From NCBI GenBank assembly GCA_014529385.2, contig CM043957.1, positions 66,358,003-66,422,002 on the forward strand: 64,000 nucleotides of DNA. Direction: 5' to 3'. Positions within the stretch are counted from its first letter, which is position 1, and each line of letters begins with the position of its first letter. Positions 12,099 through 25,379 of this stretch are shown here, in pieces. Position numbers and translations under genes: made by a program. The notes under the pieces are model-generated. The model saw only the letters and a program-made list of their open reading frames with translations. It was not told where the DNA came from and made no database searches. The DNA comes from Adiantum capillus-veneris (taxonomy: Eukaryota > Streptophyta > Polypodiopsida > Polypodiales > Pteridaceae).

Positions 12099-15000
12099 AT
12101 GCCTCCCATCGATGTTATCAAAGACCGGCCATTGAGTGGATATTTCAATGGTGAAACAACGACTGAAGGAGAATCGTCAGATGACTGGCCAATCAACGAG
12201 GATAATGGCATGGATTACTGGCCACAGAACAATGGAGCTAGTCCCAACTCAGTCGCATGTTGGCATTCGCAATTCTCTTGGGTTGCCTTAGATCCGTCTT
12301 CATACACATCAAAAACATTTTTCTCCTTCGACGAGATGACATACTCCTTAATGGCCAAAGATTTGGGAGGGACAGAGACCATGTCACTAGCAATGCTTCA
12401 AGCGATCGATGTTCGGGGATTGTTTGATTTAAAGAAGTGGAATAGGATGAAAGACTCCTTGATGCTTTGTCCAGGTATAGGGCTAGAAATAGGCTGCCTG
12501 CACTTGAAATCTACTGGCCTAAAGGTTGCCTTTATGGAAGATTGGGCACATATTGTTCATGCAGCCCATTGCCCTTTGACACATGACAATCATCTTGGAG
12601 TAGCTGCCACTCTCAAGGCCGTCCAGAAGGAATGGTGTACAGACAAGAGACAACATGGGTTGCCTCTTGATTACATAACAGACTCAATCATTGCATGTGG
12701 ATGCTTACTAAAAGAGAAGATTATTGATTGTGATGTAGCTGCGATGCCTATTAGTAGCAAAACCGCAAATTGCCCAACCTCTTCAATCGAGACAACAACA
12801 TCTCAAGTCGAGCAACAATTGACAAGAATCATGATAAAGCATCACACACGGCTGGTCCTAGTCAGATCTTCAAAGAGGCATAGAGCATATAAGTGGCTAC
12901 AAGAATACATTTGCCATCGAGGTGGAAGCATAGATCGGAGAGGTGCGGATAAGTGGCGACAACGAAAGTCAAAGAGGTGTGGGTGCCTATTTAGGCTGGT
13001 GGTTCAACACTGTCATGATGGTGATAGGGTGACTATCACAATCCATGGCGATCACACCGGGCACATACCTGGCTCACGTGCTGACCTTTACCACTTGCCG
13101 GTACATTCAACTGTAGTTGCATGCTGTATGGATGATTTGTTTGATGTTGGGATGTGCCGCCATGTCGCCAAAATGTCGATCTCCAAGGAAAGGTTTCACA
13201 TGGCAAATGCATCTGAGCTGGAACGTGTAATCTACAGATTTTTTATGATACCAAAAGAGGTGCAAATGCTATTTCATCAAATGCGCACTCGTGGTACTTA
13301 GCTTGCCATTGGAATTTCTAAGAAGCCTTTTCTCTGCTGAGTTTTGATAGCATTTGATCCAACATTTTTTTTGACTGTAGGTAACTCTGTAGGTACTGAA
13401 TGGGGTGCGATGCTTGCCGAGGCTCTACGTTTGCAAGAATTCAAGAAGGTAATACTACATTCTCAACTTCTTAAGCTGGATGGGTGAGCATGCATCCTCA
13501 AGTATACTTCTCGTATGGATAGGTAATCTTTGTGCAGCCTTACAGTCCCCAAAACCCTGATGAGAACAAGCGGCCATTCATCCTCCTCATTCAAGACGAG
13601 TGGATGCTACAAGTCGCTCTTTGTTTCTCTCGTCGGAACTCATGGGCCGTGGATAGCACTTTCAAGACAAACATTTATGGTCTACCGCTCTATGGTGCAG
13701 TCTTGCCAAACCAAAACAGCATAGGGATTCCGATATGGCTGATGTTATGCAGCAATGATGTGGGTACCAGCCAGGAAAAGGTGGCCCTAGAGCTCACGTT
13801 CAAGATGATCTTTGCAAGGTTAGGTGACGTTCGGCCCGCATCCATTGTCATTGATAAGAGCCAGCAAGAGCTCGAGGCCATCCTCAAGGTTGTGGATCAA
13901 GATGCTTTTTGCTGGAGAGAAGACGAGGATGGAAGGCGGCAACAAGTCGCATGCAAAGTTTTGCGATGCTGGTTTCATGTCAAGAAGGAATGGATTGAGA
14001 ACCTATTGCCCCAGGTAGCTGGTCATTTCTTTGATGTGTTCTTTGTGTCAGCTCATGTCTACAAATTGACTGTCGTACTCACATGGCGTTGTTGTGCATA
14101 GGTCCCTAAGGACAAACGTGATGATGTGTACAATCGCATGTCGAATTTGATGCATGCAACAAGTGAGGATATATTTGATGCAAGGTGTGATGAGGTATTG
14201 CAGGTGTATCAGGCACATGAAAATATTTGACGGTATGTATCCACTGGCTGGTGTGGCAGCACATGCATGTGGCGAAGCCGTTGGCCAAGATTCGGTCGTC
14301 TATTTCAGCATGGGAATGTGGATACTACAAACTTGGTTGAGCGATTATGTCAATATGTCAAGTATACCTTGCTAAATGCACAGATAAACAGGTCTCTGTT
14401 GTTCTTGTTGAATGCATTGGTGGGTGATTCAGTGCATGGGACATATATTGGGGGAACACTTCTCGAATTCTTCAAGAAAAAGCAAGAGATTGGTAAGAGC
14501 GGTTCTCTTTCGCTTGAGAATATGCCTTTGCTGTTGCCAAATGTTGAGCTCATGTTGTTTCAATTTGACAACCGTTCAGCTGATTACGGGCATTTTAGTC
14601 GTTTTGGATCAAGCAAGCAACATACAGCCAAGCTAGCAGCAGGCGAATCGATTCTTAAACGATTTGAAGCAGATCCAAGCACCCTCGAAGTGATAGAGGA
14701 AGGACACATGCGATTCAAAGTCCTTAGCACTACTTCGGCCTCAAACTGGTATCATGTGAGCATGCAATCCAACTACTGCGATTGTGCGGATTGGGGATCA
14801 GAATGTAAGCATCTATATGGCCTTCGACTGATAATTGAGAGGCACTTTCCTCATCTTCATGAAGTTCTCCCCATCGTAGATAGCGTTCAAGCTTTGAGCC
14901 ATGTGGACCTACAACCCATAGTTGGAGCAGGGGAAGATAATATAGCACTAGAGCATGACAATTTCGATGTAGCTGAGACAGTTGTCAACAACATAGACAA

Positions 15001-15664
15001 TGAGATTGGTAGCTGCATCTATGACATGAGAAGCATGTTGCAGAGTCTAGAAGAGCAGTTGGTGCAATGTGATAGCTCTTTGAAGCCAGCCATACTAATG
15101 CAACTAAATCTTTCACGAAATAGTCTCGCCGCCTTGATCATCCCAAAGAAGATTGAGCTACCAACAAAGGGCTCGATCAAGCAAGTCCAAGGTCACGTTA
15201 CTCTAACTCGACTCGGGCATGGGATGCCCGTAGAAGCAAGTGGAGCCAGCAAGGAACAGGTTCTCGAGGCCGACCTTCCACCATCTAAAGGTCCAACTAC
15301 TGGTGTTTTGCGACACAAGCATCAGCGTGGACGGAGTCGAGTCCGCTTTCAAAGAAAGCATCGAATACATTGTACTCATTGTTGTAGCAAAACTCTTATG
15401 CTCGATCCATTGGAGAGCATTTCATGCCATACATGCCATGCCCTCCTTCCGTTATTGCTCAAACATGCCCCAGGTGGAGCAGAGTCGAGCTTGCTTAATC
15501 GTCATGTCACCCTCTTTGGTGAGAGCATCCAAAAAGGGATGATTGTCTGTTGCAAAGCTGGCGAGGTTCCCACAAAAGAGAGAAGCTTCACAATCTGCTT
15601 GCTTGATGGGTCAATACTCGAGGCAGTCCTTGCGTCCCAGCAACGAATGGTTCTCTCTACATGA
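12099..15664 (+). CDS. MULE (mudrA-like) transposase with SWIM zinc finger; four exons, one in-frame TGA
   Basis: Deduced exons are 12099-13293, 13381-13448, 13538-14014 and 14102-15664. All three introns are GT-AG (87, 89 and 87 nt) and all phases fit, giving 1,101 codons. The MULE catalytic core is visible: DSTFKTN (first Asp, about residue 460), IVIDKSQQE (second Asp, about 527) and CWFH (C-x2-H, about 565-568). A SWIM finger C-D-C-ADWGSE-C-K-H lies at about residues 806-817, and a CX2C...CX2C zinc-ribbon-like pair at about 1004-1025. The N-terminal half has HTGHIPGSRADLYHLP after a Cys-containing segment, plausibly a DNA-binding region. A TGA at 14228-14230 breaks exon 4; Trp would fit there. 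The protein would cut and move the element. This copy is probably inactive unless the stop is bypassed. Confidence 0.88.
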
Positions 15665-17847
15665 GAGACATGTAGCTTTTTTCTCCCTTATGCAATTTGC
15701 TGGGCTGATTTGATTACCAGTTTGTGAGCGTTCGGCAGGCACTTGTGAGCCCATTTGCAACTATCTTTGGACTGATTGGGTGGGTTGTTTTGGGAGCAAG
15801 CTGCGAGCTGATTCCATTTGCAGACTTCCAATATGTTTGGTTGATGACTATTTACCTTGTTTAGGCTATTAGGCCGATCTTTTTGGATAGCATCTTGCTT
15901 GATCGTGCGTGAGCGTTACAACTGGGTTTCGAAAAGTTATTCTGCCAATGTGTCATGAGCTCATTTCAGCTACCAACTTGATGCATTTCTCCTGTAAATT
16001 GTGTACGATCTCTATGGACTACGACTGCTCTAAGTGGATGGCATTGAAACTGGCCTTTTGTGAGAGTCATGGATGGGTTGTTGCTAAATGTATGTCTTGT
16101 TTTGCCAGCCAATTTTTCTTATCCGATTGTGTACGATCTCTGAGCACTAGGGCTTCCCTAATTGGATGGCATTGAAGCTGATCTGATTTCTCAGCTGATT
16201 TCACTTGCAAACATTTAGCGTTTTTGGTACCTGAGTATTTACAGTTTTTGGTATCCGAAGCATCAATGGCATTTATGGCATCCAACAATTTACAGTTTCT
16301 GGGTTAGAGGGTTGATTTCCTTTTTGATTTTTTGATGTTTTTTGGATTCTTGCCATACATGCGAGTGAGTTGTTTTGCTGCCCATATATGAGGTGTGTGC
16401 CGCACCAGAGATCAAGACATTTACGGTCACCGACTGTTTACGTTACTGGGGATGGAAGGCTGATGTTTTGTTTGACCATTCTTGGGCACTGCGACTGGTT
16501 TCCCACTAGATTTGGTGAGCATTATGGCATGTTTGAAGCCGGTTCATGCTTAAGAGGCTGGAGAAAGTGAATGCTTACTGCAGTGACTTATGTTGGGCAG
16601 CATAGACCCTTGCAAAGAGTGGCTCCTTCGTATACTTTCACCGTATTTTGACCATTCAAGGTGCAAGGTTTGAGATGTTTTTCTGTTAGGCTTTGTGTCA
16701 TAACCATGTAGTGAATAATGCCTTTGCATTTATATGATGCATTTTTCACTCACCAATGCCGAGATGAACTTTGTGCTGCATCAAGGGCTTGTAGCACTAA
16801 CATCTTGGTGACGAACTTCACTCCTTGGTTGCACTATTCGTATGTATAATCAATATTCGTATGTATAATCTAGCCATGCATTTGTTTGAATTGTCAGGTG
16901 ACAATTTAATCCATTGAACAAAATAAATACTCTGCCAATGCACACAAATACTATGTATCATCCTTTAAGTTTGCAACCACAATGTGCCTACATGGTATGC
17001 CAACAAAGGGTTGTCAGTTTGTCATTTTTAATACAAGCACCTTTGCTTTTCCGAGGATACATAAATCTACCAAAGATAAAATTTGGAAGTTAAGAGTTGC
17101 TATTCTCTATGAGCAATCAGATTATCAAAACATTACAAAGAGAGAGGGAGAGTTTCAATCGATGACATTCTGACAAGAAAGAGATTCCAACAAATGTACA
17201 CAAAACTTAGCTACGACGAGCTTAAAATGTGTTCAACCTACTTGCTAAATCTGAAGCAAAGGAAATCCATATGTGTAAACTCAACAAACACCCCACTTGG
17301 ACTACAATAAAGGCTATGACAATGTCATGCTCTCACCACTCATGGAGCTTCTCAACACCCACAACGCAATCCGAGCCAACAACCACCCTTAAAAGAGATA
17401 TAAAAATAGAATATATGCATGCTCCAAACACCTTAGCAATACTAACAACCACCAATAACATCTCACCACAACACCTAAGCCGGGTCATTTCAGCTGATTC
17501 AACTTAACCACATTCATGAATGGTACCAACACATACCACAACCCATAATGAGCAATTGTAAATTGACAAAATAACAGCACTACGACCGATCAATTGACAA
17601 TGAGATTGAAACGTAAGGCTGATCATTACGTAGAATTAATTAAAACATCCAAAGGGTGTGCTACATTGCGCATAAATGCGTAGCTAGGTAAGCCATCCAC
17701 AAAAAAAAACATTCACTTAGATCCGCTCAAAACGGAGGGTTCAAATCCATAAAGTACACCGTTGTATAAGTATAGTGTCAATTGAGTTCATATGCTGGAT
17801 ATGCTCCCAAAACACCAGCCCCCGAGCGTGCTATTGCTCATGCGTCT
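15665..17847. other. Convergent 3' regions between the two MULE genes
   Basis: No gene was seen. Two short direct repeats with GTGTACGATCTCT and GGATGGCATTGAA occur at about 16001-16050 and 16126-16175. This space should hold the transcript ends of both MULE genes. Confidence 0.6.
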
Positions 17848-20800
17848 CTAGACCTCCGCCAAACAACGTAAGCACCAATCATGCAGCTGCACCCTCAGAG
17901 TGCATACGTCCACGTCCTCGAACCAATCCTTTGTAAGCCAATGTCGCCCAGGCCTGTCTTCCAATCCACCTGCAATCAGTTCCCTGCTGAACAGTGCCGT
18001 ATGTTAGTCCATGCAATGACCCTCCCTAACAACCTGTCGACACTATTGCACAATGTAGCATGATCTCACCTCATGATCCTCATGACATAAAATCCGCAAT
18101 CGATCGCATTTGTCTGCTGAGGCACATCCACAACTTTGAGCTCAATCTCTTCCTTGGAATCAGCCAAAGCACGTCGAATATCGTTGTCATGTACAAATTC
18201 TGCCAGGCTTCGAAGGCCAGTAAGGCACAGCCATACAAAAAACCAGGTTAGCTGAATTTAATCACATCTGTTGGGCACAACAATTACATGATGAAAACCA
18301 ACCTTTGCACTTGCTCTAGGCACTTGAAAGGGTTTGTCAAACCCTTGAGGGAATCAAAATGAATCAGATAGTGCTTCTTGCCAGGCAATCGGAGGAGCCT
18401 TGCTCCCCTATTCAGGTAGAGAGCAAAAAGAGTCCAGTGATGCCTTCAAGCACACATTGTTAGTGTTATGAATGAGAAGTAGTTCAGAATTCACCATACA
18501 AAGCATTATGTCACCCTGAAATACCTGCAAATGACTGGCCAAAAGCAAAAGACCAGCTCTGACATGTCAACAACGCTAAATTGCCACTGAAGAAAATTGG
18601 ACAAAATATGTCCCTCCATCGTAAACCAAAGCGAATCGACAAAGTGTACTTTCCTTAGGATGGTCGGAGGCAAGGTGTGCTCCATCCACTTGTGCAAAGA
18701 TTTCAGTTTCCAAATTAAAACACAGGCAATCCTATATGTGCGTATAGCCATTTACAATGATCAGGGCAAGAGAGAACTTACTGGCCAAACAAGTCAATAG
18801 TCCTACTACTGGCCTCGCCACGCAATATGTCAGTTACTAATCACTGATCTACATTAACTGATAACTTGAACCGGTCGGAGGTGAAAGTAATGCATGCAAT
18901 AGAGCCAAGCCTAACATGCGATAACAATCAAGGCTTAGCGTGCAAGTTTTATAGAAGAAGAAGAGGCCCAAAAAACCAGCAAGCAAACTAATAGTAAGAA
19001 CTGGCTCATGACTTGTACCCACCTGGCAGCTGCGATGTTTCCTCGTGTTGTGACAACCCTACCTCCCCCTTCTTCCATAACTCTTAACTGGCCATTTTGT
19101 ATGGAAAAATTCAGAGACACATGTGTGGTTGCCGTTGCACCAGGTGGGGATGAGACATCAACAACAACCCGGGTCTTCATTGATGAACAAATTTGCAGCT
19201 TTGGTCTATGTTGTTTCACAATTCCCTGCATGGTTAAAAGAAGATTTTATGCCAAATCATTCGAACAAATTTGACACCCTAAACCTGCCAAGAATAACAA
19301 CCAGATAATGCATGCCACTTCTGCAATTAGGAAGATGTCCCACTACCTCCTTGTGCACAAGATCAACGTTGAGCGTCATGGATGCAAACCGGATAAATGT
19401 ATCTGTATTTGCAGCAGGCACCTCCTTTGTGTCCACAATCTCAAGAGGCAGTGAGGGCGGTGTATCTCCAAGCCCAAGGGAAGTCGAGTCAGCGGAGTCC
19501 TCTTTCGCGTTGCTTGCTCCCCCCTCCTCCTCCCTGCATTCCTCTTTGTCTTCTTGGCCATCTTTATCCTCCTTGATGTCTTCATCCTCCATCCACTCAT
19601 AATGTCCAGCCTCTTCATCTTCTCGGTCCGACTGAAAATCATCCGCATCCTCCTCTTCTTCCTCTAGCTCCTTGCCCTTGAAGTTGTCCATGGGCTGGTT
19701 GTCCTCAATGTCATCCATCATGACATTTAAACAAGGAGGTAAAACCTTGAGCCGCCTCTGCATTCAATCACCAAATAAAACCACAAGTTAGTCCCCCATT
19801 GAACCCAGCATGTTCAAATGAATGTAGCCAAAAAACCAGCACCAAATAAAACCACAAGAAGCCTGTAAGAAACAAGAAATTTTACATAAAATGATTTCAA
19901 TCAAGACGTCGAGAATTAGCTTAAAATCCCTCCAAAAGCCACCGGTAAACTAGGACAACTACCAGCAAACAATGCACTGCCTTGTAAACTAGGACGAAGA
20001 AAGCAAACATGCCTCAACCACAAGTAATTAATGCATTGCCTTGTAAACTCGGACCAAGAAAGCAAACATGCCTTAACACAAGTAGTCATAGACTTCATCG
20101 GGCCTAAATTAGCCATTCAAACGGGATCTAGTGCAATGTGAATCTAAACAGCTCTCAGTAAACTAGGCCTCTTTTGGGCAGAAAATCCACCTTGAACTAG
20201 GATGCCACAACAAAGTGGACCATGCAAGCAAACATGCCACAACAAATGTAGTAATAAGCCATGCTGCAATAATATGTAAACTTGGTAGAGTCGCCATGAG
20301 TTTTTCAATAAACTAGGACAACTTCTAGCAAACAATGCACCTTAAGATAAGCTGGGACTAGGCAAGCAAACATGCCATATGCCTCAACTCATTAATGGTA
20401 AATGGTTTGCAAGGATAATCTCCAAGGTCATTATGCCTAAATCATCCATTTAACGGGAGAAATCTCAATGTGGACCTAAACCCGTCTCAATAAACTAGGA
20501 CCGCATTTGGGTAAACAATCCACCTTCAAGTGAACTATGAATAACAAAGCAAACATGCAACACCAAATGTAATAATAAAGCATGATACAATAATATGTAA
20601 ACTCGAAGGAGTGGCCATGGTACTCACATTCTTTTCATAGCCTTTGTCGATTCGCTGCTGGATGCGATCCATGTGCTCTTTTGAGGACGCAAGGTAGGTT
20701 GCCATGCGCTCTTTGACAATCTTCTCAACAAAATCTACCTTTGAGACTCTTCTAAACTCAGGCCTGAGCTTATCCCATTTCTCAGTTGCTCGAAGACGAT

Positions 20801-21572
20801 GAAGGCGCTCTGTTTTTTTCAGATTTAATGCAAACTTCCTGTCTCTATCCTCGAAGCGCATCTTCGCTTGCTTGTGCCATTGTGCACTGTCTCTTGCATT
20901 TGGCGGTTTTGCTCTTGAGCCCAATTCAGCATTGGAATGCCTACCTCCCTTGCGAAGGGGAATGACCACATCAAGCCCATGCTCTGTCTTTAGATGCCTC
21001 TCCATCCGCAATCGAACCAACTCAAAGCGGAACTGCTGAGGGCAATGATCGCTCGCCCAACATTGCCGTGCAAGCCTTCCATCAGGCAAGAAGACCTCAA
21101 CATATGGCAAGGGTTCAACCATGGCTGAGGATGCACCAATGCCTCTATCTCCTTCTCCCTTCAAAGAATCCATATTGTTTTGCGCTCCGTCGCCCACCGT
21201 CTCGACACACGACTGATCCCTCTTGCCTTCACCAACTTTTTCTTTATCAAGGTTCTTTTCGTTTGCCTTAGCTCTTCCAGCCTTCTTCTCATCCACTTCG
21301 TTTTCATTCTGATCAGGCTCTTCAAACATGCCTTCCAACTTCTTTCTTAGGCGCGGATTCGCTGATTTTGGTGTCTCCACTTGGGCCATATTGCTTGAGC
21401 ATGGAGAAGGCTGATTCTCCATTTGCTTTAACTCCTTCTCCCTTAGCCAAGGGCTACAATGAGGAACTTTTACAGGCGAAGCCTCCCCCGTGCCCCTCCC
21501 GAGATCTGACCCATGCTTCTTTCCAACTAGCTTCTTTGCCTGCACCTCTTGATGTGGCCTTCTTGGCGCCAT
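17848..21572 (-). CDS. ULP1-like (C48 family) SUMO-type cysteine protease carried by the MULE; seven exons
   Basis: Deduced exons on the minus strand are 21572-20628, 19757-19347, 19225-19023, 18731-18525, 18443-18303, 18207-18070 and 17983-17848. Every intron is GT-AG, all phases fit, and the sum is 2,181 nt (726 aa) with no internal stop. The C-terminal part carries the C48 catalytic set: HHWTLF (His about 591), HFDSLKG (Asp about 619), and VPQQTNAIDCGFY with oxyanion Gln about 667 and Cys about 673. Exon 1 is basic and contains a possible C2H2 finger (C171, C177, H193, H198). Exon 2 is strongly acidic. In the family such enzymes cut SUMO-type precursors or conjugates. Here its role in transposition is unknown. 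The fully open frame suggests selection or recent insertion. Confidence 0.88.
19758..20627. repeat. Large first intron of the ULP1-like gene, built from diverged direct repeats
   Basis: A segment with CAAGCAAACATGCCACAAC and AATAATATGTAAACT at about 20224-20300 recurs at about 20547-20620, roughly 323 bp away. The word AAACTAGGAC with AACAATGCAC recurs at about 19946, 20310 and near 20500. The intron seems to have grown by old tandem duplication. Confidence 0.7.
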
Positions 21573-22226
21573 AGTTTTTCCTGTGGGGATCACCATACAA
21601 TGAACGTTTTATTGTAAGAAACACCAGTAGCCATTCATCATAGCATGGCAACATGCTTGCAAGCACCATAACGGACAAGCAGAACGACTCATGTTGGCAA
21701 AAATATGCATGAAGCAGAAGGCATCGGGACACAGCTCTCTCTCTCTCTCTCTCTCTCTCTTCCACACACACACACACAAACCTGCTGCCCGATTCTCTAC
21801 AAAATTGTTGTTGTCCGTGGGTTCATAGAGTGTGTGTGTGTGTGTGTGTGTGTGTGATGCAACATGACAAGCAACAGATGATAAAAACATATTTTCTTGG
21901 AGGTGGTTTTGGGGCGGTGTCACACACACACACACACACACACACATACCTGGTGATCCCACCTACTGTCCCAATCTGTACCTGCACCACAATCTCCACC
22001 TGGCTCCAATCTTCGTCTATGTAGATTGGTCTAGAGGCCCCAGATGGCTCGTCTAACGCAATGCAGGCCCTCCCCCAGGACCTCTTGCATTAGCTAGCAG
22101 AAAAACTCCCTTTGCTTGAATGCCCTAAACGCAGTCACTCACCCCCCATCCTCGGGCTTCCATCCGCATGCATGCGACGTACGAGGTATCATGAAGTGCA
22201 GGCCGCCCACCTTAGCCCACCCCCAC
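21573..22226. repeat. 5' side of the ULP1-like gene; cluster of CT, AC and TG microsatellites
   Basis: (CT)n at about 21731-21760 is followed by a CA run to about 21778. A (TG)n run lies at 21832-21856 and an (AC)n run at about 21921-21946. On the gene's sense strand (minus) the first is a GA-type run, like the one ahead of the transposase start. Promoter elements could not be assigned. Confidence 0.8.
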
Positions 22227-22440
22227 CACCATTTGCCACCTGGGACTCCACCTTAGCCCATTCGCGCCATGTTTCCTGTCCACGTCACCCTCCCGTCCGA
22301 GTTTACCTCCCGGCGCCCCCGTTTACCAAAACCCGTCCAAGTTTACTTTTTTTTGCCACGTGTAGCGCCCCGATGCCATCAATCACCGCGCCCCACTTCC
22401 GCACCCTTGATCCCACCGCCTGAGCTTCCTTAAAGCTCCC

Positions 22441-22446
<6 letters not shown>
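22227..22446 (-). repeat. MULE right terminal inverted repeat
   Basis: Its reverse complement reads GGCACGGGAGCTTTAAGG onward and parallels the left TIR. Its terminal G run (C on the plus strand) is expanded into a 45-base tract. Confidence 0.93.

Positions 22447-22488
<42 letters not shown>
22444..22488. repeat. Poly-C tract (about 45 C) at the right MULE end
   Basis: It is continuous with the TIR terminus, so it looks like an expansion of the terminal GGGG of the inverted repeat. Confidence 0.97.
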
Positions 22489-22491
<3 letters not shown>

Positions 22492-24634
22492 CTTTCCAAT
22501 AGCTCATAATGTGCAGTCTCCACAACATCGTCAGCATTGCCTACGGATAGCCAATGTTTTCCCTTTTGAACAAAAAGGCCGATAGCCTCACTAGAGCCAC
22601 AACCTCTGCCACCACCACGTTGGAGCTCTCCAACCGCCCCTCGACCCCACTCTCTACAACAGCGCGCATAGGCTCCATGCTAGTGCTGTCTTCTCCAAAT
22701 CCCACAATCTCCACTGCTTTTGGCATTAGCAGCGACATCACTGCCACCCCCACTATTGCTACCGCCGCTCCCACCCCCATTGCCTTGCCTAGCCCATGAA
22801 GCTGTCTTCCCTCTCTCAGTAACTTCACAAAGCGCACGACTACATCACTTCACACGAGTAACCTCTCTCTCTCTCTCTCTCTCTCTCCAAGATCCATTTC
22901 ACGAGGGTGAATGGCATGAAGTTTCTTCCCACTCCGCAAGCTTACCTACAATGCATAACACACTTTAAACTTTGACCTTTGAAAGGGAATCAGGGATGCC
23001 TTTTCCTTCATTTCAAAGGTAGTGAATGATGACTTAACATGCCTTTTCACCATATGCCCTATAGGTTTAACCGCACTAAGGACCCTTTGCACGCACTTAA
23101 AAACAGTCACATTACTACTTAATCTTAAAACTTTTGAAGCAGGAAACGTGCAGGTTTTTGAGACGTTGCAATTGCAGGTTTTAGCCTCTTGCCTCTCTCT
23201 TCCTAAGGGGGTTTACACACATCAACTCCCAACATTACGCGAGCATAGTTATCTGTAGAAGATAACTAAGCTGCTTCATTTAATCAACAAGCAGCACTAT
23301 GGTCACACGTAGAGAAATCTTGCATGGAAATAGCCAGTTGGAGGTCCAGTGGGCAGTGATCGCAGTGTGTAGCTAATGATCACAGTGTGAGCGAACGTGA
23401 TGGGGCCTAGCTTGCTCGTTGAAGAGTTTTCCATGAGAGTGCACTGCCAATCACAAAATCCCATGTCGCTATATAATCAAAGCTTTTGCATAAAGCTATC
23501 GTAGGCTGGAATAATTTGAATGCTTTTCTCCCCGCTATGTTGTGCAACTATGCCAATTTTGGCATAGTTACAAAAGCACATGCATAGTTCTACTATGCTA
23601 CCCTTGTTTACTCACGTAACCACAACTGAGGCATAATTATTGAAAAAGTAACTGATAACTATGCCTCGTGTGACCATAGCCTTGTATAGGGAAAATGGGC
23701 ATGGGTGCTTTACACATAAAGTGATGGCTTTAATTTAAAATGTATCAACAAGTGGGTGGCTTATCATTGGTTGCTAGTTGGCGGTCCTGTGATCAAGCAT
23801 TTGGTGCAACATTCTATTTTTGGAAGGGGATAAACAACATCCAAAGCTTTGGCGGCCCTTTCTTTGTGGAGCAAACCAATGACTCCCACATGTATGCGAC
23901 ACTCTTGCATATGGTCCAAAAGGAAACAACTTACTAACACAGCATAAACCGTCCTCCCAACAAGCTAGCGTCCCTACAATGAGACAAATAAGTAGCTCAA
24001 AAAGGTGCATACTTGTGCTTTGGGGGCTCTTTTGGGGGACATCAAACAACAAGTTTTGTCTCCTACCACTTGCAGACAACAAGAGCAAGGAGATGACCTT
24101 AAAAGTGCTACTTTTCTTCCTGATCCTACTAAGGTAAAGACGAGCTTGATGTTGCTGGCGTTGATGCCTGTAGGACGTTAAAAAGGTGTAGATTAAAAGA
24201 AAGGGTCCACAGTTAGATGCCTTGAAGCACCTTGCATGCGAGGATATGAAGCAGGTAAAAAAGCCCCGTAACATTCTATCTTCTCTTGAAAAGCAAGCAT
24301 AGAGAAAACCCTTTTGTTTGTAGATTGACTGAGTGTATTCATCTTATTGAATCACAGAAAGAAAGATGGAAATTTTGAATTTGGCATGTAGTACCCTAGG
24401 CCATATTGATAGCGCTAACTCAGAGAAGTTGGCTTTACAAAAGATGAAGGAAACTAACAAAAAACTTCAACGAAAGCAAAAATGGAGGTATTCCAGAAAT
24501 GATATCCATAAGGCAAGCAGACACTGTGATGAGTCTAGAGGTGGTGCTGAGAGTGCATGCTTGTAGGTTGTTGCTGCAAAGCTGCCTCTTTGGCTTCCAA
24601 GTGTTCCTCTGCTTCAACGTCTACTGCCTCAAAG

Positions 24635-24669
<35 letters not shown>

Positions 24670-25379
24670 ATCTCTATCTCTTTTGAATCACAAAAGGGCA
24701 AAAGGTAAATTAATTGTAAGACTAAGTCACTACTTTGCCATTACCATAGACAAGAGAATACAATAAGCAATTAACTACTACTTTAGGGTGAGGACAAGAC
24801 AAGAATACCCTAGCTGCCAAAGACTAGGGGAAAATGTCTTCACAACATCTCGATAGCAACAATGCCAGCCCACAAACAATTCAACTGTACCTGAATTTTA
24901 AAAACTTAAATTTTTCCCTATCACAAGTAGACTATGGTGGACCCGTTGCTCAAGAGAGAGCTGCCTTTCAAAGTTTCCAAATTGAGAGGCCAGATGGACC
25001 TTCCAAAAAAGAGTGGAATTCCCCTATAAGAGTCATTTTTTGATCCTTTTTTAATGCTTTTGGCCCGCCATTTGCATGAGAGCCAATGAGAGTGTGTGAG
25101 TTTTTGGTGGGGCTTCTTGTGCAAAGGTGTGTGCCTGCAAAGCCCAAGGTGGGTGACCTGGGTAAATTTGCTTACATTCATTGCATATGACTACATCAAC
25201 AAGCACTCATTATCATTGCACAAGGTGCATAGATGGTGATTTTCTTTTTGTAGCAAACATGCATGGCCTCGCTATCAAGCAACTAGTTCATGTGATAACA
25301 TGACACTTCTAAGAGAGCCTCAAGACACACAATCTCTTATTTCAAAAACCAAAGAATACCTAGTGTGACGATCTTCTTT
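22489..25379. other. No gene recognised
   Basis: Short frames only. (CT)n runs lie at about 22861-22888 and 24634-24662. A 13-bp stem (GAGGCATA and TATGCCTC arms) lies at about 23629-23670. If the enclosing Ty3 element is real, its gag would be expected around here or in 4572-10262, but I cannot see it. Confidence 0.5.

Noticed and set aside
22541-22837. 98-codon minus-strand Val/Ala-rich frame
   Set aside because: No motif, and the opposite strand is a Ser/Thr-rich frame. Probably composition-driven.
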